The notes beneath the pieces were generated by a model. It was not told where the DNA came from and made no database searches. It saw only the letters and a list, made by a program, of their open reading frames with translations. The translations under genes were made by a program, and so were the position numbers. From NCBI GenBank assembly GCA_031549325.1, contig JAVBQA010000058.1, positions 10,078 through 74,077 of the forward strand: a DNA stretch of 64,000 nt, given 5' to 3'. Source of the DNA: JAJDGF01 sp031549325 (GTDB lineage: Bacteria > Bacillota > Clostridia > Christensenellales > Aristaeellaceae). The first letter of the stretch is position 1. Each line of letters starts with the position of its first letter. Positions 8,629 through 17,920 of this stretch are shown in pieces.

Positions 8629-11273
8629 CAGAAACCTCTCTTTAGCACGGGCGCGCGCTTGTTGATGCTGTTGCCGCTGGGCTGATATTCATAGCGCCAG
8701 ACACCGCTGCCCCGCGTGAACACACCGCCTGAGGCCGGCTTGCCGTTCTCCGTGACGCTTGCGCCCTCGGCGTCTGGCAGATGGATCTCGGCCTGCGTGT
8801 TGAATGGCACGGTGACTGCGATCTCAATTTTGCCGTCCGAAAGCGCCCAGCCGCACGCCAACTCGCCGTACTGCGTGCGAACGCTTGCCTTTGCGTGCTG
8901 AATGAGGCTGTTCGGCAGCGGCCGGATCAGGCTCTTCTTGAATCCGGGCGCGCCCTCCACCGGGTTGATGCCGCACATATAGCGATACATCCACTCCACA
9001 ACCGCGCCCAGCGCATAGTGATTGAACGAATTCATGTTCACCGCGCCGAACGAGCCATCGGGTTTCAGCGAGTTCCAGCGCTCCCAGATCGTGGTCGCAC
9101 CCCGCTCTACTTCATACAGCCAGGACGGGCACTCGTTGTTCAAAAGCAGCTTATAGGCATACTCATTCAGCCCATTTTCGGAAAGCACCGGACACAGCAG
9201 CGGCGTGCCGAGAAAGCCGGTTGTGAGGCGCTGTCCATCGCCGTCAATGCGCTCAGCAAGGTGTTTCACCACGATTGGCCTGTCCTTGGGGAGCAGCATG
9301 TCCATGTGCAGTGCGATCAGATCGGCGGTCTGCGTCTCGGCAGCCACGCGGCCGCCCGGCGTCACAAACTCATGCCGAAACGACTCGCGGACGCGCTTGG
9401 CCAGCGCCTCATATTCTTCGGCATCCCCTGTTTTCCCCAGCACGCGCGCCGCTTTCGCCACAATGTCGCATGAATACGCGTAGTAGCTGGTGGCCAGCAG
9501 CTCGGTGGGCGTAAGCCCGATGAACGCGTCGGGGTCGTTCCGGTCCTGCGAAACCCAGTCCCCGATGTGGAAGCCATAGTAGCGGTCAACGCCCTTGGTG
9601 TCCTGTGCGCGCATGTACTCCACCCAGGCCACCATGCTGTCATACTGCTTTCTCAGAACCGCCTCGTCGCCAAAGTACAGATACAGCATCCAGGGCATCA
9701 CCGTCGCGGCGTCACCCCAACCGGTGGTGGTCATTTTCCATTCAGCGGTTCTCTTCAGATAGTTAGGTACCACCACGGGCACGTAACCCGCCTCCTGCTG
9801 TTCCTGCCAAAGGTCGAACAGGTACTTGTGGTAAAACGCGTCTGCCTCCATGTTCATCGACGCCGAAGCGCAGAATACTTGGCTGTCCCCCGTCCAGCCC
9901 AACCGCTCGTCGCGCTGCGGGCAGTCGGTGGGCACATCCACAAAGTTCCCTTTCTGGCCCCACAGCGCGTTCAGGAACAGCCGGTTCACGCGCTCGTCCG
10001 AGCACTCGAAGCGGCCCGTGCGCTCCATCTCGGAGTGCACCACCTCAGCCGTGAAGTCGTTCAGGTTGACTTCGGCCAGCCCCGAAACCTTTGCAAACCG
10101 GAATCCATAGAACGTAAAGCTGGGCGCATACTCGCGCGGCTGCCCGTCCGAGATATAAATCTCCTCCGCCAGCGCGGTCCTGTAGTTGTCGCGGTAGAAC
10201 GTGTTGTCCGGATACAGCCACTCGCCGAACTGCAGCTTGATCCGCGTTCCCGCAGGGGTGTTCGCACGGATCCGCACCCAGCCTGCCATGTTCTGGCCGA
10301 AGTCCAGGATCTGTTCGCCCGAGGGTGATTTGACGAGCTTCACCGGCTTCATCCGATCGTGGATTTTGACCGGCACGGACAGCCGCGCGCGCAGCAGGCG
10401 CTTGTCGACCTCGCGCCTGACAGCGGGCGTCCACCGGGAATCGTCAAAGCCGGGCATATCCCAGCCGTGTTGAATCTTGCGCGCGTCAAAGATTTCGCCG
10501 TCATAGATCTCGGCCCTTTGGAACGGGCTTTCGCCCGCCTTCCAGCTGGTGTCGGTTAGGATCGCTTCCTCGGTTCCATCCTGATAGCGCACGCGCAGCT
10601 CCGCGATGAACGCGCACGCATCGCCATACAGCCCATGGCGCTCAGGGATGCCCGGCCAGTTCACGCGGCCCTTGTAGTAACCGTTGCCAAGCAGCGCGCC
10701 GATGGCATTGGCGCCCGACGACAGCAGCTCCGTCACGTCATAGGTCTGGTATTGGATCCAGTGGTCGTAGGCGGTAAACCCGGGCATCAACTGCTCCTCC
10801 GTCACGTCCCGGCCGTTGATGCGCGCGCGATACAGCCCCACGCCGCTCGCGTAGAGCCGCGCTGACCGAATCGGTCCCTTGAGCCCAAATTCCTTGCGCA
10901 GGAGCGGCAGGTCCACTTCCCCGCCGATCCAATCCGCGTCCCAGCGCTCGCCGTAGCGCCCGGTCTCAAAGAATGCGGGCTCGCTGAAACCGCTGGGCTG
11001 ATCCGCCTCGTCCCACACCATGACGCGCCAATGATAACGCGTCATCGGCGCAGGGACGATCTCGGGGCACACGCCCACGCTCTGGTCGGAATCCACCCTA
11101 TCCGTGTCGAACAGCATCCGCGAGAAGCCGGCGTCCGACGCGATCTGCAGCCGGTACGCGCTTTGGCGCTTGTTTTCTCCGGGCGCCTCCACCACCCAGC
11201 CCAGAACCGGCTTGTCAAAGTCAAACCCGACCGGGTTTTGCATGTAGTCTGTGCGCAATTTGCTGATGTTCAT
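8628..11273 (-). CDS. Alpha-L-rhamnosidase, GH78
   Basis: 881 residues with the usual GH78 layout: N-terminal beta-sandwich domains (to about 330), a concanavalin-like domain around 325-410 (LDFGQNMAGWVRI), an (alpha/alpha)6 barrel, and a C-terminal beta domain. The family's active-site motif DCPQRDERLGWTGD is at about 450-463, and GATTIWERWNS later in the barrel supplies the second acidic residue. There is no signal peptide, so the enzyme is probably cytoplasmic and releases L-rhamnose from imported oligosaccharides. AGGAGG precedes the ATG. It lies between the GH106-like gene and the URO-D gene in one operon. Confidence 0.93.
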   Translation of the reverse strand: MNISKLRTDYMQNPVGFDFDKPVLGWVVEAPGENKRQSAYRLQIASDAGFSRMLFDTDRVDSDQSVGVCPEIVPAPMTRYHWRVMVWDEADQPSGFSEPAFFETGRYGERWDADWIGGEVDLPLLRKEFGLKGPIRSARLYASGVGLYRARINGRDVTEEQLMPGFTAYDHWIQYQTYDVTELLSSGANAIGALLGNGYYKGRVNWPGIPERHGLYGDACAFIAELRVRYQDGTEEAILTDTSWKAGESPFQRAEIYDGEIFDARKIQHGWDMPGFDDSRWTPAVRREVDKRLLRARLSVPVKIHDRMKPVKLVKSPSGEQILDFGQNMAGWVRIRANTPAGTRIKLQFGEWLYPDNTFYRDNYRTALAEEIYISDGQPREYAPSFTFYGFRFAKVSGLAEVNLNDFTAEVVHSEMERTGRFECSDERVNRLFLNALWGQKGNFVDVPTDCPQRDERLGWTGDSQVFCASASMNMEADAFYHKYLFDLWQEQQEAGYVPVVVPNYLKRTAEWKMTTTGWGDAATVMPWMLYLYFGDEAVLRKQYDSMVAWVEYMRAQDTKGVDRYYGFHIGDWVSQDRNDPDAFIGLTPTELLATSYYAYSCDIVAKAARVLGKTGDAEEYEALAKRVRESFRHEFVTPGGRVAAETQTADLIALHMDMLLPKDRPIVVKHLAERIDGDGQRLTTGFLGTPLLCPVLSENGLNEYAYKLLLNNECPSWLYEVERGATTIWERWNSLKPDGSFGAVNMNSFNHYALGAVVEWMYRYMCGINPVEGAPGFKKSLIRPLPNSLIQHAKASVRTQYGELACGWALSDGKIEIAVTVPFNTQAEIHLPDAEGASVTENGKPASGGVFTRGSGVWRYEYQPSGNSINKRAPVLKRGF

Positions 11274-11346
11274 GGGTATCCTCCTGTTGCCGCTAGGGCA
11301 TAGTCCCCCGCCGCTCGCACGGGTTCCAAAGTTGTGAACGAACGCG

Positions 11347-11398
11347 GCCCGCCCCTGCGGAGCAGAGTCCCGCAGGACGCTGTACCTGCATGGCGGGC
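11347..11398 (-). repeat. Nested inverted repeats between GH106-like and GH78 genes
   Basis: Outer arms GCCCGCC (11347-11353) and GGCGGGC (11392-11398) enclose inner arms CCTGCGG (11354-11360) and CCGCAGG (11370-11376). It lies in the 144-base gap inside the operon and has no U-run, so an mRNA processing or stability element is likelier than a terminator. Confidence 0.5.
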
Positions 11399-11417
11399 AG
11401 CGTCGGTTTGCGCCGTT

Positions 11418-14400
11418 TTATTTCACCTCCGGCGACTTCAGCACGCCCTGTTCCCAGAACTTATACTCGTAAGTCCATTCCTCGTTCACGCTGCGCCAGG
11501 AGTTCGGGCCCCACCAGTAACCCTCCGCGCGGCTCACGTTGTGCAACTGGCCGAACGTGTTCACGCGGCAGCCATAGTAGTTGATATCCAGCTTGTGCAC
11601 TCCGGGCTTCACATCGAACGTCGCCCGGTACGGCGCGAAGATGAGCGGCTTTTCCAGCCCGCCCACGCTGCAGGACAGCATGGAACCCCGGTAGCTGCTG
11701 GCCTCGACCTCGATCTCACCACCCTGGGCGGAAGCCTCCAGATGGTACACGATGTTGCCGCCGTAGAAAGGCAACCCCTGGCGCGTGATGTCGCCAAACG
11801 CCAGCTCGCGCACCGGCGCGCCGAGCGTTCTGCAGCAGCCGTCCACCCGCACGCTGAAATCGCCGATCAGGTACAGGCATTCGAGGTCAACCTTGCGTCC
11901 ATAGCGGTACTCGACTTCGACCACGTTGCCGCCCAGCATCAGCTCGGGCAGCGGAATCGTGACGATGCACTTGTCCACATACCAGCCGTCCGGCTTCACG
12001 GGTATGTCCGCGCCGTTCAGCCGCACCCTCGCGATGTCCGGCCGCTCCAGCGCCAGCTTGGCGCCCGCGATGGGCAGCGCGCAGTCAAAGTGCGCGCGCA
12101 GCCGCACGGTGTGAGGCGTGCTCTCGTCGTTCTCCACCCAGGGCTGGGCGACGGCCTCCATGCGCAGCGGCAGATCGAGCTCCTTGCGCAGCTGATTGTC
12201 CAGCTTCAGGATCTCCTCCAGCGGGCGGTATTCCCCACTGTCCAGCGCGTACTCAAACAGATCCAGCAACAACACATTGGGTTCGCTGAGCGTGACCGGC
12301 GCGCGGCCGAGAAACCGCTGGATGCCGCCCGCCACCGCGTCCAGCATCCGTCCGGGCGCGCCCACCTGACTGATGGCAGCCAGTTTTGGCGGGGCCACGG
12401 GCGTGCCGGTAGGCTGCCTGGTGAGCTTCAGCAACAGGCTGTCGTGATCGTAGAATGGGTAGCTGAGGATCGTCCATCCGCTTGATTGCTCGCACTGGAG
12501 CGGCACGGTCTGCCCGCTCATCGTGTCGTACAGCGTCAGCGCCCACTCGCCCCGAATCTTAAAGCGCAGCGTGTCACCAGCCACCAGATCCTTGTTTTTC
12601 GGATCGCGGCAATGGGCCACGAACAGCCAGCGCTCGCCGTTTTCGTCGCGCAGCTGATAGAACAGGTTGTCCGTTCGGGAGCCGGAGCTGTCCCGAATGT
12701 CCAGCTCACGCAGGCCCTCCAGCGCGTTCAGCAGCTGGATGCGCTCGAACCCGACATGTTCGCAGGCGTCGTACAGCAGCTGGCCGCGGGCGCTCGTCAC
12801 CACGTCTTCGTAAATTGGCGCGTCGCCCATAAACAGCACGCGGCCGCCCGCCTTGTGGAACGCCTCCAGCCTGTCCAGCGTGGTCTTGCGCAGCGTCTCG
12901 CAGCCGGGCACGATCACCACATCATAGCGCATTTTGCCAACGGGGAACGTTTTCGCCGCCGCGTCCTTCACATCGCATTGGCCGGGCAACAGCGACTCGC
13001 AGATAAAATCGAAGTCCATCAGACCCTCCAGCAGCCAGCTGGTCACACCCTTGAACTGTTCGTCCTTCTGCTCGCGCACGGCGCGCGTGTTTTCCTTCGC
13101 TCCCCAGTGCAGCCAGTAGCTCTCAATCGGGTGGATCACGCCGATGCGCGCGATGGGCTTGCCGCGCGTCATGGCGGTGTTTACGCGGGCGAAGTGGTCT
13201 TCCACCCGCTTGTACTGACCGTGCCACGGCGCTTGATAGTTGAACGTGCCCGGGTAGTCGCGCTTGGCCTCGCCGTTCATGGACACCCAGGACAGGTGCG
13301 GCACGCGCACCGTGACCCCGAGCGCCGCCTGCCAGTCGCCCTGCACCTTGTGACCGCGGAAATCGAAATCCCAGTTGGTGACGCCGTAAAGCTCGCTCAT
13401 CACGCCCGGATTACCGTGCTGGTGGCACGCCGACTGGGCCTGCTTGGCGGTGGTGTATTCGTAGCGGTTGCACAGCATGTCGATGCCCGGCAGCTGGAAG
13501 CCCCTGTAGCTTCTCATGGCCTCGCCCAGCGCCATGGTCTGGGTGTAGAGCGTGGGTTCCTCCATCATGTGGCCGGTCAGCATCAGGTTATGCTTTTTGC
13601 ACCAGTCGCCGCACTGGTCGGCAAACGCCTGCGCAAACCGCTCCGAGATGTGGTCGTGGTAGCGGTAGCGCGCCAAGGACGCGCCCTCGGGAATTTCCCA
13701 CAACAGCTCAGGCAGCGTATCCAGCACGTCCGCGCCGTAGGCCGCTTGGTAGGTCTCGGGCAGCGTAGGCGTCCAGGGCAGCGTCACGTCGCGCGCCTCC
13801 TGGGCGTAGTCCAGCGTGGTCTTGTGCGAGAACTGCGGCTCATCGGTGAAGATGGCGGGCACAACGCCGCCAAAATCCTTCGCGAAGTACTGATGATAGC
13901 GGTCATAGGTCACGCGAATGAATTCCTGAATCGTCTCGGGGTTCAGCGTGTCCGCATAAGCCTGGTTGTTGAACCAGGGGTTGGCCTCGGCGGTTTCCAT
14001 GTAGGCGTACAGCTTAAAGCCTTCGGCGGCGGCGTGCTCGCCGATGCGGCGGTACCGCGCAAGGCTGCCGTCCGCGCCCAGCGCCACGTCGTAGCACGCC
14101 AGCAGCACGCCGTTCTCGGTGCGCATGGACGTGGCCTTCGATTGCACCAGCCGCTTGGCCGTAGCGCCCTGGCCGTAGGGCACGCGGGTCAGCAACAGGT
14201 GGCGAATCCTGTGCTCCTTGTTCTTGGTGACGATGCCGCCCGCCGCGCCGGAGGGCCAGCGGTCCTCGTCGTACAGCCAGGCCAGCATCTCGTCCCCGCG
14301 CGCCTTTTCAACGCAGGCCTTGACCAGCTCCATGTATTCGTCGCTCAGGTAATCGGTGGCCATGCCGGTTCGCACGTGCATGTGGAAGCCGCCGTAGCCC

Positions 14401-14546
14401 ATGTTTCTGAGCACGTCGATCTGGGCGAGCAGCTCATCCTTCTCGAGTTTGCAGTTCCACGCCCAAAACGGCGTGCCGCGATACTCCGCAGTGGGCTCCC
14501 TAAACAGTTGGGCGTCGAGCGGCTTGCTCAGCTTGGGATACAACAT
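11418..14546 (-). CDS. GH106-like glycoside hydrolase (putative rhamnosidase)
   Basis: 1042 residues. The N-terminus, with PTAEYRGTPFWAWNCKL and then GYGGFHMHVRTGM, matches the large GH106-like family that begins with an (alpha/beta)8-type domain. IFTDEPQFSH lies in the catalytic half, and beta-sandwich modules follow in the C-terminal third. There is no signal peptide. GH106 members hydrolyse alpha-L-rhamnosides including rhamnogalacturonan; exact specificity cannot be read from sequence. It sits 33 bases after the permease gene and upstream of GH78, so both enzymes probably act on the same imported rhamnose-containing oligosaccharide. Confidence 0.78.
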   Translation of the reverse strand: MLYPKLSKPLDAQLFREPTAEYRGTPFWAWNCKLEKDELLAQIDVLRNMGYGGFHMHVRTGMATDYLSDEYMELVKACVEKARGDEMLAWLYDEDRWPSGAAGGIVTKNKEHRIRHLLLTRVPYGQGATAKRLVQSKATSMRTENGVLLACYDVALGADGSLARYRRIGEHAAAEGFKLYAYMETAEANPWFNNQAYADTLNPETIQEFIRVTYDRYHQYFAKDFGGVVPAIFTDEPQFSHKTTLDYAQEARDVTLPWTPTLPETYQAAYGADVLDTLPELLWEIPEGASLARYRYHDHISERFAQAFADQCGDWCKKHNLMLTGHMMEEPTLYTQTMALGEAMRSYRGFQLPGIDMLCNRYEYTTAKQAQSACHQHGNPGVMSELYGVTNWDFDFRGHKVQGDWQAALGVTVRVPHLSWVSMNGEAKRDYPGTFNYQAPWHGQYKRVEDHFARVNTAMTRGKPIARIGVIHPIESYWLHWGAKENTRAVREQKDEQFKGVTSWLLEGLMDFDFICESLLPGQCDVKDAAAKTFPVGKMRYDVVIVPGCETLRKTTLDRLEAFHKAGGRVLFMGDAPIYEDVVTSARGQLLYDACEHVGFERIQLLNALEGLRELDIRDSSGSRTDNLFYQLRDENGERWLFVAHCRDPKNKDLVAGDTLRFKIRGEWALTLYDTMSGQTVPLQCEQSSGWTILSYPFYDHDSLLLKLTRQPTGTPVAPPKLAAISQVGAPGRMLDAVAGGIQRFLGRAPVTLSEPNVLLLDLFEYALDSGEYRPLEEILKLDNQLRKELDLPLRMEAVAQPWVENDESTPHTVRLRAHFDCALPIAGAKLALERPDIARVRLNGADIPVKPDGWYVDKCIVTIPLPELMLGGNVVEVEYRYGRKVDLECLYLIGDFSVRVDGCCRTLGAPVRELAFGDITRQGLPFYGGNIVYHLEASAQGGEIEVEASSYRGSMLSCSVGGLEKPLIFAPYRATFDVKPGVHKLDINYYGCRVNTFGQLHNVSRAEGYWWGPNSWRSVNEEWTYEYKFWEQGVLKSPEVK

Positions 14547-14579
14547 GGTGGCATCCTCCTTACCTTCCTCTTGGGTTGT

Positions 14580-15422
14580 CTACGCCTTCAGCGCGCCGGC
14601 AGTCATGCCGGCGACGATCTTTTTGTTGAAGAAGATGAACATGATCAGCGGCGGAATCGAGATCAGCATGACGTCCGCAAACAGCAGGTTCCACTGGCTG
14701 AGATACATGCCGTTGAAGTTATACAGCGAGAGCTGCACCGTGACGTTCTTCGCGCCCGGCAGAAAGTACAGCGGGTTTACGAAGTCGTTGTAGATGTTCA
14801 CGCCGGTGAGGATGACGATCGTGATCGTGACCGGCTTCAGGATCGGATAGATGATCTGGAAGAACAGCCTGAGCTTTGTGCAGCCGTCGATGATGGCCGC
14901 CTCGTCCAGCTCGCGCGGAATCGTGACCATAAACCCCCGGTACAGGTTGACAGAGAATGCGAAGCTGAGCGCCGTCTCCACAAACGCCATGCCGTACAGC
15001 GTCTTGTATACGCCGATGCCCTGCATAACCCAGATCGTGGGCACAATCGCAGGCGGAATCATCAGCCCTGTCAGCACCAGCATGTTGATGAACGTGATCG
15101 CCTTGCCGCGCCGCCGCTGCAGCACAAAGCCGCACATGGAACAGAACGTGGTCAGCATCACGACCGACATGGCCGTGATCATCAGGCTGTTGACAAAGCC
15201 CCGAATCACGGCGAAGTCGGAAGTCTGCAGAACCGCCGTATAGTTCTCAGCGAACTGCATCACCGAAGGCCAGCTCATGTTCATCACGGCGGCCTCGCCC
15301 GACGTCTTGAGCGAGTTGACGATGATGAAATAGTACGGAACGCCGTAGATCATGATGGTGAGCAGCACCGCCAGCGCCTGGGCTCCGATGATGGCTGCTT
15401 TTTTGGCGGGAGATACGACCAT
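14580..15422 (-). CDS. Carbohydrate ABC transporter permease (MalG/LplC type)
   Basis: 280 residues from the ATG at 15422, chosen because GGAGG lies about 10 bases upstream and the ATG overlaps the upstream stop (TGATG). An in-frame start 36 bases earlier lies within the previous gene and lacks a ribosome site. About six membrane helices, with the EAA loop ELDEAAIIDGCTKLRLFF typical of CUT1 inner-membrane subunits. It pairs with the permease at 15422-16291 and the binding protein at 16441. No ATPase gene is nearby, as is usual for CUT1 systems served by a shared MsmX-like ATPase. Confidence 0.9.
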   Translation of the reverse strand: MVVSPAKKAAIIGAQALAVLLTIMIYGVPYYFIIVNSLKTSGEAAVMNMSWPSVMQFAENYTAVLQTSDFAVIRGFVNSLMITAMSVVMLTTFCSMCGFVLQRRRGKAITFINMLVLTGLMIPPAIVPTIWVMQGIGVYKTLYGMAFVETALSFAFSVNLYRGFMVTIPRELDEAAIIDGCTKLRLFFQIIYPILKPVTITIVILTGVNIYNDFVNPLYFLPGAKNVTVQLSLYNFNGMYLSQWNLLFADVMLISIPPLIMFIFFNKKIVAGMTAGALKA

Positions 15423-16291
15423 CAAAGATCGACCTCCTTCCGGGTGAGCATGTACCACAGCGGGAAGGCCAGCAGCCCCACCAGCAGGAACATGATCACG
15501 TTGCCCGCGGTGGCCAGCCCATAGAATCCGGCGGTGTACATCTTGTAATTGACCGATGCAAGCAGCTCTGTGGCAAAGCCCGGACCGCCCTTGGTCATCG
15601 CCCAGACCAGGTCAAACGTGCGCAGGCCGCCGATGAAGCTCAGGATGATGACCGAGTTCATCGCCGGGCGCGACAGCGGCATCGTGATGTGCCAGAACCG
15701 CCCAAACCCACTGGTGCCATCAATCGAGGCGGCCTCGTAGTACTGGCTGGGAATGGACATGATGCCCGCGATGTAAATCACAGTGGCCACGCCCACGCCC
15801 TTCCACACATCCACCACGATCACCGAATACAGCGCCAGATTCACGTTGCCCAGCCAGTCGGGTCCCTGGACGCCGATGTTGGACAGCGCTGTGTTGATCA
15901 CGCCCCGCGTGGGATGCATCAACGAGGTGAACGCAAAGCCAATCGCGATCGTGGACAACAGATTTGGAAAAAACAACACCGAGCGCAGATACCCCCGGAT
16001 CTTGAGCGCGCCCGAAGAGAGCAGCGCGCCAAAAATCAGCCCCAGCAGCACCTTGGAGCCGCTGGTGAGAAACGCGTAGCGCAGCGTGTTGAGAAATGCC
16101 GTCAGCTGATTGGACTCGGTAAAGAAGGTGACAAAGTTTTCGAGCCCAACGAATTCCCAGCTCGTCAGCCGCCACAGCGTCATGCTGAAAAACAGCGACG
16201 CTACCGTGGGCAGCAGATAGAAGATAAAGAAGATCAAACCGCCCGGCAACAGGAACCAAAGCGAGTAAGTCTTGCGCTCCAGAGCACCCAT
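15422..16291 (-). CDS. Carbohydrate ABC transporter permease (LplB/UgpA type)
   Basis: 289 residues from the ATG at 16291, which has GGGGAG upstream and begins MGALERKTYSLWFLLPGG. An upstream in-frame start would add 15 unlikely residues. About six membrane helices; EAA loop YYEAASIDGTSGFGRFWHIT. First permease of the rhamnoside importer, overlapping the second by one base. CUT1 family membership is clear; substrate is inferred from the neighbouring GH78 and GH106-like genes. Confidence 0.9.
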   Translation of the reverse strand: MGALERKTYSLWFLLPGGLIFFIFYLLPTVASLFFSMTLWRLTSWEFVGLENFVTFFTESNQLTAFLNTLRYAFLTSGSKVLLGLIFGALLSSGALKIRGYLRSVLFFPNLLSTIAIGFAFTSLMHPTRGVINTALSNIGVQGPDWLGNVNLALYSVIVVDVWKGVGVATVIYIAGIMSIPSQYYEAASIDGTSGFGRFWHITMPLSRPAMNSVIILSFIGGLRTFDLVWAMTKGGPGFATELLASVNYKMYTAGFYGLATAGNVIMFLLVGLLAFPLWYMLTRKEVDL

Positions 16292-16357
16292 AGCAACTCC
16301 CCTTCCCGCCACTGCACGCGCGACACATGCGCGCACCGGTGTGAAGCATACGCCGAA

Positions 16358-16379
16358 GGGGGTAAATTGCTTTACCCCC
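16358..16379 (-). repeat. Stem-loop between binding-protein and permease genes
   Basis: GGGGGTAAA, a 4-base loop and TTTACCCCC form a perfect 9-bp stem 62 bases after the binding-protein stop. There is no U-run, so it probably shields the upstream message from 3' decay and lets the binding protein be made in excess over the permeases. Confidence 0.65.
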
Positions 16380-16440
16380 TCGTGTGGTTAGATCACGTCG
16401 TACATCGCAGGGGTGCGCGCCCGCTGCGCGTCACGCCCGG

Positions 16441-17739
16441 TTACCAGCCCGCCAAGCCCAGCTGCTTGGCCTGCTTCTCGACGTCCTTGTCGTACTCCTC
16501 GGCGCACTCTTTGGCCGACTTCATTCCGCCGTAGCACTGAATGCAGATCTGCGGCGAGTTAGGCCCCTTGACGGAAGTGATGAACTCCAGCGCGGGCGCG
16601 GTCTTGCCGCTGTCGAAGTAAGGGAGAAGCTCCTTGATCGGGTCAGGAGTATCGGCCGGCAGCGTGGCGTCCTTAACCACGTAGGGTCCGGATGCAGTCT
16701 GCTTGGAGGCGAACAGCTCGATGGACTCGGGCTTGAGGTAGTACTCGGCAAACTTCATCATGGCTTCCTTTTTCTCGGAGCCGCTGTAGAAGTAGAACGT
16801 GTCGGGCATCCACACGGTCAGGCCGTGGTCATCAGCGTTGTCGCCCGGCTGGCCGAACGCGCCCAGCCCATTGGCGGCCTCGATGCCATAGTTGATGGCG
16901 ATGTTGGGAACGGCATGGGTCAGCATCGGATAATGGGCGCCCTCGCCATCGGCCAGCATCTTGAGCGCCTGATCGAACGTGGTGGCGTTGTAGTCGGCAT
17001 TGAAGTAGCCCTTCTGCGCGACCTCTTCCATGTGCTCGAACGCCTTGAACGCGAAGGCGTTGGTGGCGTACTTGTCCTTGTTGCTGTCGAAGTTGGCGGC
17101 AAAGGCCGGGTCGCCCGCCTGCACGTTGTAGAAGTCAGACAGCAGGATCAGCTGGCTGGTCCAGTCGGTGGCGAACGAGGCAATGATCGCCGTCTTGCCG
17201 GCGGCCTTGATCTTGTCGCAGTTGGCCATCAGCTCAGCCCAGGTGTGTGGCACTTCAAGGCCCAGCTCCGCGTAGATCTTCTTGTTGTACAGCCAAGCGC
17301 CCGTGTTGGACGAGGTGGCCGGGATGCCGTAAGTGACGCCGTCAAAGGTGACCGACTGCTTGTACGAATCCAGCACGCGGTCCATAAAGGGCTCGTTTGT
17401 GATGTCGATGAAGTTCTGCTTGGGATTCAGCGTCGCGAACAGCGAGCCAGCGTTGAACAGGTGGATGTCGGTGCTGTCGCCGCTGGCTAGCCGTGCGCGC
17501 ACGATGTTCTCCCCCTCAGCGCCTGTCGGGCGCACCTCGCGCTCGATCTTGATGCCGATGTCTTTTTCCATCTGAGCAAACACGGCGTCCTGTCCCTCGG
17601 TGGATGACGTGTTGCCCGCCAGCAGCGTCAGTGTGATGGGCGTTTGCTCAGACGTGGCGGTCACGGGGACCATCACAGCGGCAGCCAGCATCAGCGCAAG
17701 GACCAGCAGGGCAAGGATTCTGTTGTGCCTCTTTTTCAC
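16441..17739 (-). CDS. Extracellular solute-binding protein, family 1
   Basis: 432 residues from a GTG at 17739, selected because AAGGAGG lies 8 bases upstream and the product then starts with a proper signal peptide (VKKRHNRILALLVLALMLAA). The frame upstream of it is not credible coding sequence. No lipobox cysteine follows the hydrophobic core; cleavage near VTATSEQ by signal peptidase I is likely. Binds an oligosaccharide for the two permeases downstream. First gene of the rhamnoside operon and divergent from its kinase/regulator pair. Confidence 0.9.
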   Translation of the reverse strand: MKKRHNRILALLVLALMLAAAVMVPVTATSEQTPITLTLLAGNTSSTEGQDAVFAQMEKDIGIKIEREVRPTGAEGENIVRARLASGDSTDIHLFNAGSLFATLNPKQNFIDITNEPFMDRVLDSYKQSVTFDGVTYGIPATSSNTGAWLYNKKIYAELGLEVPHTWAELMANCDKIKAAGKTAIIASFATDWTSQLILLSDFYNVQAGDPAFAANFDSNKDKYATNAFAFKAFEHMEEVAQKGYFNADYNATTFDQALKMLADGEGAHYPMLTHAVPNIAINYGIEAANGLGAFGQPGDNADDHGLTVWMPDTFYFYSGSEKKEAMMKFAEYYLKPESIELFASKQTASGPYVVKDATLPADTPDPIKELLPYFDSGKTAPALEFITSVKGPNSPQICIQCYGGMKSAKECAEEYDKDVEKQAKQLGLAGW

Positions 17740-17790
17740 GATGAATACCTCCTTAATCGCATTGGGCCCATACCGAGATGCTATCACGAA

Positions 17791-17818
17791 ATCATAACAT
17801 TGTAAATACAATATACAA
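17791..17818 (-). promoter_or_regulatory. Promoter of the rhamnoside transporter operon
   Basis: On the minus strand, -35 TTGTAT (complement of 17813-17818) and -10 TATGAT (complement of 17791-17796) are separated by 16 bases, about 50 bases upstream of the GTG start. Confidence 0.6.
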
Positions 17819-17824
17819 TATTGT
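17799..17824. promoter_or_regulatory. Overlapping palindromes, candidate response-regulator operator
   Basis: ATTGTA-AA-TACAAT (17799-17812) overlaps ACAATAT-ACA-ATATTGT (17808-17824). Both are perfect inverted repeats and cover the -35 and spacer of the transporter promoter. They are placed to serve the AraC-type regulator encoded divergently at 19719, though low-complexity AT sequence makes chance symmetry easier. Confidence 0.45.
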
Positions 17825-17868
17825 TTGATGGAATATTCAGCACATTTTGGTTTATCGCCACAAAATCG

Positions 17869-17898
17869 TTGCATTTGTTTGTGTCTATATTGTATACT
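17869..17898 (+). promoter_or_regulatory. Promoter of the kinase/response-regulator pair
   Basis: TTGCAT (17869-17874) and TATACT (17893-17898) with an 18-base spacer, 22 bases before the kinase ATG. Confidence 0.6.
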
Positions 17899-17920
17899 CA
17901 AAAAACGGGGTGAATTGCGG

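Noticed and set aside
12486..15524. 1012-codon plus-strand open frame
   Set aside because: Antisense shadow of the GH106-like and permease genes; low-complexity His/Arg/Gln/Ala content and no domain.
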